A stretch of 64,000 nt of DNA from Capsicum annuum (lineage: Eukaryota > Streptophyta > Magnoliopsida > Solanales > Solanaceae). The notes under the pieces were generated by a model that did not search any database, was not told the origin of the DNA, and was given only the letters and a program-made list of their open reading frames with translations. The DNA is taken from the NCBI RefSeq assembly GCF_002878395.1, contig NC_061111.1, positions 27,068,867 through 27,132,866 on the forward strand, written 5' to 3'. Positions 11,701-23,620 of the stretch are shown here, piece after piece; position 1 is the first letter of the stretch, and every line of letters starts with the position of its first letter. The position numbers were made by a program, and so were the translations under genes.

Positions 11701-12914
11701 TTTGGTGTTTACCACTGGTAACTCAAACTGAAAATCTGGAACACAAGATGGAGGAGGAGAAGAGCTTTGGTTGTATTTGTTTTGGGCCAGTTAGAATAAA
11801 GGGGCTTAGGTGGGTTGGGGTTTATGTCTAAGAAGTTAAACGAGAATTCCTTCTCAAAAATAAAGAAGTTAAATGAGAATAATTGACTATAGTAACACTC
11901 CTGCATTCCTTGGGCATAATTCCTTAAGGCAGGAATTGCGTCATCATAGCTGCTGTAAGATTCTCTGCGATCAAGAAGTTTTGGACTTGAAGATCCAAAT
12001 TCCAAACCATTTCCAAAAGAGTTTCAAAATGAATGACGCTTCCTTCACAACGCAAATTGCCTTTGCTTCGTATAGGAACAATTTCAGTTCTGCTTTATAA
12101 ATGTTTTTTCCTCCCTTCTCAAAAAATGTTTCTGGCTCTGGAATCAATTTCATAACCATCTAGCTTATGAATTTGTTTGTGTTAAACTTTTGCAGTTGCA
12201 ATCATCTTCAGATTTTACGGAGGAGTTCGATTTTGCTGCAATGAATGAGAAGTTCAATAAGGATGAAGTATGGGGTTATCTTGGAAAAACAAAACAAACA
12301 GCTAAAAAGATGGACGGCGAGGATATTGGTATAGTCAATGAGGACAAGGGGAATGAAGATGGTCATGGCTTGGATTCTAATGCTGATCCCAAAGTAGGTG
12401 TCAAACATTTTAACATGTATAAGCGAATTATCCACATGTTATTTTGCAGTATATTCGTCTCCACCAGCCCTTGAGTTATATTACTTATATAATTTGATTC
12501 AGTAAGCGTTTCAATTTTGGATCATTTACTTCTCCTTCTGATCTCTGTGCAGCCTGCCTATAATAAGGATGACTTCTTTGATAATATATCCCGCAACACA
12601 GTTGTTCGTGGAGGCAGGAATGGGCAGAATCGTTTGTCTCAGAGGATGAGGCAGGATAGTGAGGTTTGTCTATACCCCTCAAACGAGTATTAGAAGGATT
12701 TTGATCAATTGCTATTGCACACTAGTTGCAGGAACTAACAAGTCACTCCTTTTTATTTTCCATCCAGACTTTTGGTCATCAGCAAAGGCCTTATCCTGGG
12801 TATGGTGGTTATGGGCCTGGACATGGTGGGCACCGTGGTGGATATGGTTATGGTTGGGGAAGGGGGTATAATAACTATGGAAGTAGGGGTCGTGGAGGAG
12901 GGTACATGAGGTAA
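5752..12914 (+). CDS. DCP5: Decapping 5 / LSM14 (SCD6)-family protein
   Basis: Coding exons are 5752-5926, 7892-7992, 9654-9725, 9886-10686, 12196-12393, 12553-12663 and 12768-12914. All introns are GT-AG and the join gives 534 aa. An Lsm14 N-terminal domain (about residues 24-95) starts [20 protein letters not shown] and continues [33 protein letters not shown] long Ser/Pro/Gln-rich linker is encoded mainly by exon 4. Then come the FDF region ([20 protein letters not shown]), the FFD box ([11 protein letters not shown]), the TFG box (ETFGHQQR) and a Gly/Tyr/Arg-rich tail with RGG motifs. The family acts in P-bodies, binding mRNA and DEAD-box helicases to promote decapping and repress translation. 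The Arabidopsis DCP5 protein is somewhat longer, and this could instead be the SCD6-related paralogue. Introns 1, 2 and 4 hold SINE and LINE pieces; the exons are undamaged. Confidence 0.93.
6095..6195 (+). repeat. Two SolS-like SINE 3'-end remnants
   Basis: In DCP5 intron 1, GCCCGGACACCACTGTTAT plus a run of about 19 A (6121-6140) is followed by GGCCGGACCACCACAGTTAT plus an A-rich tail (6163-6190). Both match the 3' end of the SINE at 11387-11586, so these are two truncated tails side by side. Confidence 0.55.
6431..6565 (-). mobile_element. TS-type SINE, reverse orientation
   Basis: AAGTGGGGTCTGGGGAGGAT, then GTACGTGGATCTTACCACTA, CCTTGTGGAGGTAGAAAGGC and a CTCGGCTC-like end match the reverse complement of Solanaceae TS SINEs. 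These end with (TTG)n, here seen as CAACATCAACAT at the left. It lies in DCP5 intron 1 and I infer it is inert. Confidence 0.6.
6619..6765 (-). mobile_element. Au-type SINE, reverse orientation
   Basis: Read on the minus strand it has GTGACCAGGAGGTCATGGAT (the tRNA-derived B-box region), then GCAAAAAATGCAAGATAAGA, CTGCGTACAATAGACCC and the ATAGCGGGA-type 3' motif. These are hallmarks of Au SINEs, also seen at 62004, 16529 and 57930. It is tRNA-derived, lies in DCP5 intron 1 next to the TS SINE, and has the same orientation. Confidence 0.65.
8510..9440 (+). mobile_element. LINE fragment within DCP5 intron 2
   Basis: The frame at 8611-8928 has [14 protein letters not shown], the FADD catalytic motif of LINE reverse transcriptase. 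[16 protein letters not shown] and [12 protein letters not shown] follow, the standard order. A QGDPL-like remnant lies just before (about 8515-8550). The next frame (9176-9436) gives [12 protein letters not shown] and a zf-RVT-like tail. Both ends are truncated and internal stops are present. It shares the host gene's orientation and leaves the splice sites intact. Confidence 0.8.
11387..11590 (+). mobile_element. SolS-like tRNA-derived SINE
   Basis: GGGTGTGGCCTAGTGGTCAT is a tRNA-like A box and TTCAAATCCCAGCAGAGAC a B box. The body follows with GAGTCGAGTTACCTG, TTGTTGTTGGGAGGTGGCAG, GTCGAGGTGCGCG and the end CCGGACACCACGGTTATC plus about 12 A. It is a nearly complete copy in DCP5 intron 4. 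No clear target duplication was found. Confidence 0.7.
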
Positions 12915-13330
12915 CCTACCTATTCATTGGAATTTCACACGGTGTCCGATAATGCCGTTTTGCTGCAGTATTCAACCCAAATGCAGAGTAAATCTCCCGC
13001 TAGTTTATGACATTTGCTGAGGAGTTCAATACCAAATGTTACCAAACTGCCAATTACTACAGTTGCCAGGTGTATTAGGAATTGTTGCTCATGGCTGGTT
13101 CATGTTATTTTTTGGTTCAGTGAGCCAGGTTTTTCTGTATGCTTCTTTACAGAGACTATTATTATCGTTCGTATGTATGCCCTGGTGGGGATTTGAGTTT
13201 TTCTATCACTTCATTTGTTCGGGATTTGACGTGTAAGTTGTCTGTTATTTTCTCTAGCTCAAATTAGATACGGGAAATGAACTTTTTCTCATCATTCTCT
13301 GCAGTTTTAAAATACCTTGAACTTTGTCTA
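12915..13330 (+). other. Probable DCP5 3' UTR
   Basis: The transcript side of the TAA stop runs through non-coding, T-rich DNA. No single poly-A signal stands out, so the end is a guess. Confidence 0.35.
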
Positions 13331-14020
13331 AACCAAAGTACTATATTACTGATATTTTCAATGAAGATGCACTAGCAGGTTAATATATCTCTCTTTAATT
13401 TCTCTTGCATTTTGATGATGCTCTTTGTTGCTACCATTATATGTTCGCAGGTGCTAATTTTTGTGCATATATTGCCCTCTTGGCAAAAGGATGGCTTTTG
13501 CCTTTTTATTTTTCTCAAAATATGATGAAATTCTGTTGATAGTAAACTGCAATTAAAGCTTTTCAATTGTTCACGTTGACCAAAAAAAATTCAAGCCCTT
13601 TCTCGAGGGTACCTTTCACGTGAGAGTCGTGAATATCGAACAGGATTTTGGGAGGGGAACTGGTCCCTCTAATTTAGTTGATTTTTTTTTTTTTCTGATT
13701 CTTTTTTGAAGTTTTTCTTGGACAAGTTTTATACATTGATAAACACGTCAATGCAAACTTTCCTGAGACGGTGGAGGATTTTTTAGCTGGCCACGTGCAT
13801 TGCCGACTTATGAAGTATTAATTATACATTTCATAGTATTATTTGCAGTATGATAATACATCACCACCATGTGGAGAAGAAAACAATTATTTGCACTGTG
13901 ATGACACATTATCACCATGTGGATAAAAAAACATCTTTTTCTTAGATTATAGAAGGGCCACATGAAATGAAACATAGATTTCACTTTATTCTCCTTCCAT
14001 CGCCTCAACAATCGCCCCAT
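13331..14020. other. Intergenic spacer with a short tandem repeat
   Basis: No gene is seen. At about 13842-13935 a roughly 48-bp unit occurs twice with mismatches (TATTTGCA...GATAATACATCACCACCATGTGGA, then TATTTGCA...GATGACACATTATCACCATGTGGA). A 12-base T run lies near 13682. Confidence 0.5.
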
Positions 14021-14164
14021 AGGGCTGGGCATATTTTGATTTTTCGATTTTCTGGATCAGTTTTGGTTTTCAATTTTTAAAATTCGAACGGTTTGATTTT
14101 CAGTTTTTCAAAAAAAATAAATAAAAATAATTTCGATTAATCGAAATTTTATAAATAATTAATA

Positions 14165-14204
<40 letters not shown>

Positions 14205-14798
14205 TAATATATAATAATATAATATAAATATATAATAGTAACCCTAATAACTAATAAGTAATAGCACGCCACATACAACTAACAACATACATCAATCCAA
14301 TAGTCGAACAATCGATCGAACCATAGACTGCCGGCGAGATCGTCGTTTGTACAACAACACCAGAGCCGGCGATCAGACGACCATTGTGGGCTACAGCGCG
14401 AAGTGCCGACTGTGGTCTTTCCGGCAGCGACCATTCTTTGGAGTTCCTATTATTTATGCAAACTTATGCATAATGAAATATATTATGTTAAACTTATGGT
14501 TATATCATTTAATTTCATCCATGTTGAGTTATTTATATCTGGAAATGAAAAATAGGTTGAATTATTCTTTTTAATAAAAAATATTAATTTTAAATGTCCA
14601 GTCATAACAAAGAGAGGTTTACTACTTTAATCTTAAAAATAGAAATGGAAATTCAAACTAGTCGAACAGAATTTGTAGAAATCGAACTGAACCAAATTTA
14701 TTTTGGTTTGATTACGGTTGTCATTTTTGTCAATTCGAAAATCGACAAACCGAACCGATATTAAATTATCAAACTGAACAAATCGAATGTCCAGCCCT
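14021..14798. mobile_element. Non-autonomous TIR DNA transposon (hAT- or MULE-like)
   Basis: The left end AGGGCTGGGCAT and right end ATGTCCAGCCCT are inverted copies. Subterminal sequence is also inverted: TTTTCGATTTTCTGGATC and GTTTTGGTTTTC at the left, GAAAATCGACAAACCGAACC at the right. Flanks CAATCGCCCCAT and AATCCCCCAA could be a decayed 8-9 bp target duplication. The inside holds an (AT)n run (14168-14199) and no transposase. Confidence 0.6.
14168..14199. repeat. (AT)n microsatellite
   Basis: Sixteen AT units inside the TIR element; expected to be length-polymorphic. Confidence 0.9.
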
Positions 14799-15164
14799 AA
14801 TCCCCCAACCTAAAATAAAAAAGAAAGGGAAAGAACTCCGAAAACAAACGATTTTTTTTTTAGTCCAAACTTGGTAGATAAGAGTTATCTGAAATATGTG
14901 GTGGTAAGATGTAATAGATATTCCACACAAATTAACCCGGAAACCACAGTTGTAAAAAGGAAACATAAGACAGGCTAAAATCTGCAAAGATAGAATAGTT
15001 GCACATTTTATTTTGAATTTGGATCTTATGTGCTTTCTTTTAGGAGGAAGAAGAGCATTGATTCTCTATCTCTATAATAAAAAGGAATAATTAAAAAATT
15101 GTTGCTAAGTAAGTCTATACATTTTGTATTTCATTTCTCATCTTGTATATATCTTTCTACGTAT

Positions 15165-16752
15165 TCAATTACTTGTAGAGGTATCTTGCCATCTTGTTTG
15201 TACCGGATTCTTCTTCTTTATTTTCAAGGTGAGGTAAGCAAGTGTTGAGCTCAAAGTTACAAATACCAAAATTGCTGAAATAATGTAGACACCATCTTTG
15301 ACTATGTAACATTCACCATCAAGCCACCCTTCACCAAGTGGTTGGCTTTTGCTCATGCTAATGCTAGTTCCTATCAAAATTATTCCCATCACAAAGCTCA
15401 TCCTGCAAAATATCCAATCAACAGTCCATTTATAACTAAGTGGTCTAGATTTCAGAGCCCAACACAAAATTCTAAAACAAATAATCATGAAAAGACACTA
15501 TTCTATGTATAGAAAGTATTTTGATTGGAAAATTATACAAACTTACATCAAGAAAAGATACTAATATTTTATAAATTGATGAATTTTTATGGCGCTGATA
15601 TTGAAACTTTTAAGAAATTCAATCCATTCACATTCACTTTTACTTGTCCATCATACTAAAAATATATATTCATTTTTGCTTGTTCAGTTTAAAACTAAGA
15701 GATAATTTATCATTTAGTTCTTAATTTATCCTTGACTGTAATCATATCCTAACGCATTTTCAAACATTGAATTATTATATTCAAAGTGTAATAGAATAAC
15801 ATATCATTTAGTTCTTAATTTATCCTTGACTGTAATCATATCCTAACGCATTTTCAAACATTGAATTATTATATTCAAATAATAGAGTAACATGACTAAG
15901 TTTCTATTCTATCAAATGACTTAAGTATAGAAGTTTTTCAATTCAAGTTGATAATTTTTCCTTATTTACACATGATAAAAATATTTATGATAAATCAATC
16001 ATTTTCACTTTTAAAGAAAAGAAAGTGAAGAATTTACGTTATTTATAACGATGGCATAAATCTTTTTTAGACTATTATATCATTTTTATCTGTTATAACA
16101 AGTACTTTATCTTATTTTTTTGAATTGCATATTTACATTTGTTGAAGTCTTAGATGATATCTTTCGAATGATTTTTTTTTTTTTCGTTGATAATGTTTAT
16201 AACTTAAACTTGAAAAGAAATGGCATGTTAGAAATGGATGGAGTACCTACCATGAAAGAACACAAATGAGGCTGTTAAAGGTAAGCTTCTTGTTAGGCTT
16301 TGAACTGTTTTGATGGTCCCTTGAGAAGCAAATTGTACATATCAACAAGTTCCCAATCACTTGTGCAATTAATAAACAAATTAAAGCTCCAATCCCCAAT
16401 TCAAAGGCCACACTTCCTGGCAAGTAACACCATTTTCCATCAAACCTGAGATCTTTCTTCTGCCAGAGAGAAAAAAAAACAATCAAATAAAATTGATCAA
16501 ACCGAAAATTCCAATTGACAAAAATAAAGGGTCGGACCACAAGGTTCTATTGTATGCAACCTTATCCACTGTTTCTGCATGACCTCCTGATCAAATGACG
16601 ACAACTTTACCAGTTATGTCAAAACGAAGGAAAAAGGAAAAGCTTACCTTTGTTTTCTTGAATTCAGCAGCTATGCATAGAGAGATGGAAACAAGGCCAA
16701 GGGCAGTGATAAGGGAGACAAGAATTGGGTATATGAATTGGTGATTTTCCAT
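15165..16752 (-). CDS. DUF1218 (MODIFYING WALL LIGNIN-type) membrane protein
   Basis: Coding exons on the minus strand are 16648-16752, 16251-16459 and 15165-15402, giving 183 aa with GT-AG introns. Four hydrophobic segments are visible: IYPILVSLITALGLVSISLC at the N-terminus, FELGIGALICLLIAQVIGN, MSFVMGIILIGTS, and IISAILVFVTLSSTLAY near the C-terminus. Cysteines occur in GKWCYLPGS and DGECYIVKDG, typical of the family. The tail is basic (LKIKKKNPVQTRWQ). Arabidopsis MWL proteins of this family affect lignin content and sit in the endomembrane system; the biochemical activity is unknown. Intron 1 holds an Au SINE piece and intron 2 a perfect 78-bp duplication. Confidence 0.9.
15708..15879. 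repeat. Perfect 78-bp direct duplication in DUF1218 intron 2
   Basis: 15708-15785 and 15802-15879 read the same over all 78 bases, separated by 16 bases. The unit is AT-rich and shows no splice signal or coding frame. Confidence 0.9.
16529..16617 (-). mobile_element. Au SINE fragment in DUF1218 intron 1
   Basis: On the minus strand: TAACTGGTAAAGTTGTCGTC, GATCAGGAGGTCATGCAGAA, then GATAAGGTTGCATACAATAG and CTTGTGGTCCGACCC. This is Au-like but lacks the stretch just after AGGAGGTCA that carries the B box in the 62-kb and 6.6-kb copies. Confidence 0.6.
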
Positions 16753-17312
16753 AACACTTTTTTTTTTCTTCTCTTTATGGGGTTGTGTTTCAATGAGAGA
16801 ATAAAGAGAGAGCAAAAGAGAGAAGGGGGCAAAGTAGAAAAAACTGAGGTTTCAAAGAAATCTTGAAGATTACTCAAAGGATATATGGTTTGGTGGTAGA
16901 CAAGGTCTCTTTGATGTCTTTGATTTTTCTTGGAAATATAGGTATCAATTCTTGATTGTAATTAACTCATTTTTTTGTTTTTGGATTAATGTAATCACAC
17001 CCATGATAAATGATCATCATTTGGTCAACTCTTAATGAACTGTTCTTATGGATTTTCAAGTTGTTGACGGAGAGAGACATTTGTTGGGGTGGGTGGAGTG
17101 AGAGGTGGGGGAGTTGGAGTGTTTTTTATGGTTATGACTAAGTACATCCTTATTTGTTTTGAAGAGGTTTATGTGGGGAAGGGGAGTTTTAAGGATAGAT
17201 TTCTACAATTGGATATAATTAATGTAACAAATTTTCTTCACTTACAATTAATAAGGTATTTTATGAAATTAAGGATAAGCTTCTTTTATTTTTTAATCAA
17301 CTTTTTTTTAAC

Positions 17313-17603
17313 TTGTTTGGTTTGCAGATCAATTTATTCTGGGATTATAATTCTGAAATTATAATCCTTGAATAAATTTATTTTTTCGAGAGGTAACATA
17401 AAATAATACTACCAAGTTAGATGAGATAAGGTATTCTGGGAGGTGACATAAAAGTATACTGTCAAATTAGATAAGATAAAACGAAATATCCACGATTAGT
17501 TTGAAATTAAAATCAGATTTTACTTAGTTGATGACAAATTCAACTAAATAAATTATAAATTTAAATTCAAACTAAATTGTGGATATCCCACGAACCAAAC
17601 AAT
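17313..17603. mobile_element. Short MITE-like element with TIRs
   Basis: The left end CTTGTTTGGTTTGCAGATC and right end GTGGATATCCCACGAACCAAACAA form inverted ends (TTGTTTGGTT/AACCAAACAA). TTAAC follows the right end, and TTTAAC precedes the left end. The inside is AT-rich and non-coding. Confidence 0.5.
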
Positions 17604-18660
17604 TAACTTTGTGTTTTGTTAAAACAACATATGCAATATACGCTACAATAATAATAATAATAAAGGCTTAAGCTGTAACAAACATGCATTTTAATAAAGT
17701 GGTAAAACTTTTATCGATATTAGCTAAGTACAACTAGATCTAGTATCGTTATAGGTTGTTGAAGCATTTACAAAAAGTGCTAAAATATAATTGCCTTTAA
17801 AAAATTAATTTAATAATAATTACACTAATATCATTAAATATCTTTTTTTTGGGTATAATAGTAGGATACTGTATTAAATACTTATTTTTAGTATTTTATA
17901 ATAAATTTTTATTGACATAAAGCATCAATAACTCATGACCTCTTAAATTTATCGATTCCATTCATTTTATACTTCCAAATCCCTCCCACACGTTAGGAGT
18001 ATCAAATTACCCTTCTACAAACCAAAGAGGAAAAAAAAATATTTAATTAGTCAATTACAGATCAAATGAGAAAGTAGATAATTAGAACAAAGACAGAAAA
18101 TAATTAAATGTATTTGACTTTTTGAGCTGTATCTGCCACTGAGTGATGCAATTTTGCAGATGATCTGGGAAGTAACGAGACAAATGAGAAAGAAACTTTT
18201 AAAAATAAAAAAATAAAAAAATTGGTACTTCTTCATTTTCATTTTACTTGACTTATTTATTAAAAGTAATTATTTTAATTTATTTATTTAATTATAAATA
18301 AAGAAAAATTTATATTAATATTTTTATTTCTATTTTTAGTATTACAGAATTGTATAAAATACTAAGATTAAAATTTAAAATTTTAAAATATCATTAACAA
18401 AATTAATTTAGTAAAATATAATTCTAAATTTAACAGGGATAAAGTAAAATAAATCAAAGAGAGTATTTTAGATAGTGGAAGACTTGAGTAAAGTTTCCAC
18501 AAAGACCAATTTATGGTGGACCACCAATATGGATGCTAACAATTTCGTTTGTCACACTATTTTGGACCCATTTAAAAATTTAGACGTGTGGAATGAGCAC
18601 AATAATTTACCAAGTATTTTGATGATGATGACCCTCCCTAACTGTTTGTGTATTAGATGA
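17604..18660. other. AT-rich intergenic spacer
   Basis: No gene is seen. An (AAT)n run lies near 17647-17663. Open frames are short and low-complexity. The left edge of the following LINE is not sharp. Confidence 0.45.
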
Positions 18661-18759
18661 GATTTTAAGGCAGCTAGTAAAATACCAACAATACTTTGCC
18701 TCTTTTCAAGTTCAATGAAGGGGGATTAACTTCCTAAACCCACTTACAAAGATATCATT

Positions 18760-19480
18760 AATGAGACAAATCTACAAATCTCCAGTATTTTCTCTATAGA
18801 CTTCACCAATTTATCATCCTTTACCTTATCCGTGGAGGAGGATTTCATTAATCTCACCATATAGGACAAACAACACCTCTATCTCTCCTGGAAGTACACA
18901 GTTCAAATTAAAGTTTTTGGAAAAAAATTCAACTATCAGTTCATAAAGGACAAGCTTAAGGAACTATGGAAGCTTGAAGAGAAAATCATACTCATCAATT
19001 TGGGAATGGATTACTGCACAGTTAAACCCTCAATGGAGAAAAGCCAGCACATAGTCTTGCACGATGGGCCGTGGTTCATTGGAGGTCATTTCGTCATTGT
19101 GCCAGGTTGGGACAACTTTTGTTCCTTCAGAGAATCAAATTCACACCACAACCATCTGGCTTAGGCTCCTCTCACCTTACCACGGAGTTCTACGACCACT
19201 TAATTATGGAGAAAATTGGGCAAAAAATTAAAAATTATTGAAAATAGATTCATGCGCACCCTCCATCTTGAGAGGAAGATATGCACGAATTTGTGTACAA
19301 ATCCCCTTAGAAATCTCTATTCGGACATCCATCACCATTGCCAGTCATAAATAATCCATCGGCTATGAGGGCGAAAGATTTTTGTGCACGAGAAGTGGGC
19401 GACTGGGTCATACGCTCGTCAATAGTATACACGCACCACCACAAAAACCAATCCAACCCATAGAGGTTACTGTTAATACG
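18760..19480 (+). pseudogene. LINE ORF1 (DUF4283) remnant
   Basis: Frames read ELWKLEEKIILINLGMDYCT, then LHDGPWFIGGHFVIVPGWD, matching the GPWFIxGxxLxVxxW core of DUF4283 nucleic-acid-binding proteins of plant LINEs. A later frame gives IGKKLKIIENRF. Stops and frame changes occur between these pieces. Confidence 0.75.
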
Positions 19481-20939
19481 AAGTCGAGAGCCAACGAATG
19501 AAAAATTGTCTAATTTGTAAAATAGAAAAAGTACACCAGCCGTGAGTCCTTATCAAAAGATCCAGGTAACCCAAATCATCCTCCTATTATGAAGGTAAAA
19601 CTTTACAACGATACGACAAGTAAGTTCCCAGGCTTTTTCTCTGTCCGATTCCATTGCCGGAAAACTCTAAGTATGAAAATCAATTGAGACCTAACCAAGG
19701 AACCAAGTCTATTAGAGATAAAGCTGAGCCTTCAAATGATATTGGGCCTCACCTATCTTCTAAGAAAACAAGGCCTATGTGGAGCTCTGAGTTCTCCAAA
19801 CCCTTCACCTACTCTGGGAATGTAAAATCCAAAGCCAATCCCATTAGTAACCCATTACTACAACCTCTGACTGACTTGACTATTCTAGCCGTAAAGTCAA
19901 CCTAGTGCAACTCAGCTTTTTCTACGAAAGATCCTACTTTAGAGGGTAATCATTTCTCTTTCTTTAGACAAAATAACTCTCTCATTCTCTCAAAATATTC
20001 TACAACACCGGCACCTCCTAGTGGAGATGACATGACTGATGTTGTTTTGTTGGATCAATCAGTCGCCTCAACTATGAAAGGGCAAAATAGGGTTCCTCTA
20101 AAGAACCTGTTATATACATTCCTACTTACTTTTCTCCCACTTAACCAAAGAGGGAAAAAATAGATCCTTATTTTCCTCCCTATCCATCGAAGAAACCTCT
20201 AAGATTCATTTCTGCCCGTCTCTCCTTGAACCATGCCCCAACATCATGGCTAGCAATGAGGGAACGAGACTTACAAGTGAAGTTCCAACTAGAGGTGTAA
20301 GGGACTATAATAACTCTCTTCATCAATAACCCTAAATATCTAGCCCACTTAGTCAAAAAAGGGCTAAATCAAAGGTTCACAAACTCTGAACAAAACACCT
20401 GGATGACCACCCGCATGCAGGTGATGAGCCAAATTTCACTAGAGAGCCTCTCCCAAGATTTTTTGAACGATCTCATCCATAAGTTCATTTAGAGCATTCC
20501 TTTATTTTCCCACCCACCCCAGACCTCCTTTAAAAAGGCCTCATTTTGTGAAAGAGAATGGAAATCCCTTTTACTTTCGACTCTAGGAAGGGCTTTCTAA
20601 ACTGAACACTCCACTGCCTCCAAAGTTAGAGCAGAGAAAGAACTGAGAAAGTAACATGGAGATGTAATCAATCCTATACTCCATGAAGGTTCCAAAGGCA
20701 GATGTACTAATATTGGAAAATCCACTAATCCTAGAGTTTATGGAATCGATAAATGAAATGATACTCTTACTTTGTCCGGTAAACCTTATGAAGTTTGAAC
20801 TAGGAATACAACTATAAAATCTCAATAGTCAGGGCTTCTTTATATAAAATATAACTCCCTTCTCCAGGATAAGAAAGAGAATAGAACCAATGAACCCATC
20901 CGATCCACTGGGAAAGGGGAATGATACACTTCAACACCC

Positions 20940-21700
20940 AAGACCAATGATAAATCTCATAATATGAAATGCTAGGGGTGATAATAATGCAAGATTCCAA
21001 AGATGTTATTTCATCATATTAGGTATTCCTAAGCCTTCTACGTTGGATTTCTTGAGACTAGGATGAGTGACTACTCCTAACTAGTTGAAAAACTAGGTTT
21101 TTACAAGCATATTCAGTCTGGTGCTACAAGTCTTTATGGGATATAGTTCTTATGTGGAATTAGGATCTTCTCAATATCACGGATATCTCTATTTCTACTT
21201 AGAGAATCCATGTTTCTTTCCAGTAACCTGCTCCCTTATATATGTTTTCTTAGCATCATATATGCTGTAAATATTTTTGAGGATAAAAAAGCCTTGTGGG
21301 ATCAACTTAAGACTATTGTTGATATAGTTAATAGGGACAATCAGAGTAATTGTCTTATAGGTGGGAATTTCAATAAAATTCTCAAAGCATCTAACAAGTT
21401 TGGAGGCAATGTTATCAATAACAATAGAGCCAACTACTTCTGAAATTGCATTAACCATTGCAAACTAGTTGATTTAGGCTTCAAAGGAAGCAAATATACT
21501 TGGACCAACAAAATTTATAGAAATAGAAACAACCTAATTCTAGAAAGACTAGATGGATGTTTTACTAATGACTCTTGGATCCACAAATACACTGAAACCT
21601 CTAGCACTCACTTACCTAGAACTCATTTCGACCATTATTCTTTGCTGGTTAATTTCAATAGAAACACTTCTTATGCTGTTGACAAACCTTTAGAATGAAA
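20940..21700 (+). pseudogene. LINE endonuclease domain remnant
   Basis: CLIGGNFNKILKASNKFGG matches the GDFN motif of the APE-like endonuclease, with D changed to N. It is followed by FKGSKYTWTNKIYRNRNN, LERLDGCFTNDSW and FDHYSLLVNF, matching the YTWxN, ERLDR and SDHxPL motifs. The enzyme would nick target DNA to start integration. Confidence 0.78.
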
Positions 21701-22259
21701 AGTATATGGTGCTCCCAGCAAGATTTCTCTAATTTAGTCAAACACCCTTTTGAAAATTTCAATAACCTCATAGAGTTCTACTCCCACTCTAAATTCTCTG
21801 TTAAAATTTGGAATAAAGAGAATTTTGGAAATATTTTTTTAAAAAAGAGGACCATCCCTGCAAGATTAGTTAGTATCCAAAAATCTCAAAACTACCCCAC
21901 TAACTCCTATTTGCATGATCTTAAGAGGTTCCTTGCTAAGAACTTCAATAACATCCTCAGACATAAAAATGAGTTTTGAAAACTCAAGTCTAAGATTAAT
22001 TGGTTAGTTGATGGGGATACTAACACTAGGTTCTTCCATACCTCCACTTTAAATAGAAGGAAAATAAGCTCTTTCAATGCTCTTCAAGATGATAGTGAAA
22101 ACTGGATCTATGATCCAACAGAATAAGGGCCAAAATCTAAGATTTTTTATATTGCCTAATTTACCACTGACCGCTCTTACTTTCACTGTAGAGTCCAATC
22201 TAACCTTCTGTGTATGGCTTCATTAGAATGGATGATCATCTATTTCTTGATTGCCTCCT

Positions 22260-23620
22260 CCCCAGGAGGTTAAAAGAGACACCTTCAACTTTAAGCCTAT
22301 AGAAGCTCCTTATTCTGATGGCCTTCATCCCTCACCAAAAGTACTAGGATATCCTAGGCCCCCTTAATAATTTTTACTTGAAGACCTTCTCAACTAGAAG
22401 CTTGGAGGAATAATCAACTCCACTTATCTGTGTTTCATTTCTAAGTGTGCCAATGCCCTCACTATTAGGAATTTCGAAGCTATTAGTCTATGTAACACCC
22501 AATACAAAATAATTATTAACAGGATCACGCCCCTCTTATTAGGGTCAAGCTCCTTTTACTTTTTATTATTGGCAAGAATCAGGCTAGCTTTCTCTCTAAG
22601 AGAATAGCTTTTAATAATCCTATAATAGTCCAGGAATTTATTACTCACCACTCTAAGATGAGAAGGAACTAAGCTATATAATTCTCAAAATCGTCTTAAG
22701 AAAAGCCTTTGATAGACTTAAATGGTTGTTCATTGTATTGGCTCTCCACTTTTTCAACCTACCTAAGAGTCTAATCTTTCTCATAATGTTTTTCTTCACT
22801 TTCTCCACCATACTATCCTTGTCAATAGGATCAAAACCAATTCCTTTAAATCCACCAAAAGTATTAGACAAGGTGACCCTATGTCCCCTTACATCTTTAT
22901 TCTTTGAATGTAATTGCTCTGTAGGAGAATCAACCATGAAGTAGACATTCTTAATTGAGACCCCATCTCTATTAGCATGGGAGGACCTAAAATCTCCCAC
23001 TTTATTTTTTTACTGATGATCTCACTCTCTTTGCAAAAGCTATTCCTAGCAATTGCAATATTATCAACAAGATCCTCTCCAATTTTAGTACCTTCTCTAG
23101 TATGAAAATGAACTCCACCAAGTTCAAAGTTATATTCTTTGGATACTATTCCAATGTTATCATCCAATCCATGTCTGACCTTCTATCCATTAAGGCTAGG
23201 AATTCCTTTGGTAGATACTTTGGTTTCTACATCTTCTATAGAAAACCTACCAACTCTGAGTTTTAGTTCATTATGGATAATTTCAAAACCTAGTTAGCGG
23301 GTTGGAAGACCAAATTGTTGAACTTAGTTGGTAGAACAACCCTGACCAAAACCTTTCTTAATAGCATTACAAATCAGGTGATGCAGTACATCAATCTCTC
23401 TTCCAAGATCCATAAACTCATCAAGAGGATTCAGTGAAATTTTATTTGGGGATCCGCGGATTAAAAGAGAAAGATGCAATCGGTAAATTGGGATACTATC
23501 ACACTTTTTAAGAAAGAAGGTGGCTTGGGCATTCAGAAGGCTGAATTAAAGAACTCTACTATGCTTACTAGACTCTCATGGATATTGTCCATAAAACTAT
23601 AATTTGTTCTCCCACAAGCA
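22260..23620 (+). pseudogene. LINE reverse transcriptase remnant
   Basis: Shifting frames give NQASFLSKRIAFNNPIIVQE, a QGDP-like GKVTLCPLTSLF region, then FFTDDLTLFAKAIPS (A-x-DD catalytic motif, here TDD) near 23005, and AGWKTKLLNLVGRTTLTKTF near 23300. Multiple stops break the domain. Confidence 0.75.

Noticed and set aside
17089..17364. 91-aa plus-strand frame
   Set aside because: Low-complexity and hydrophobic by chance, overlapping the MITE boundary, with no recognisable motif.
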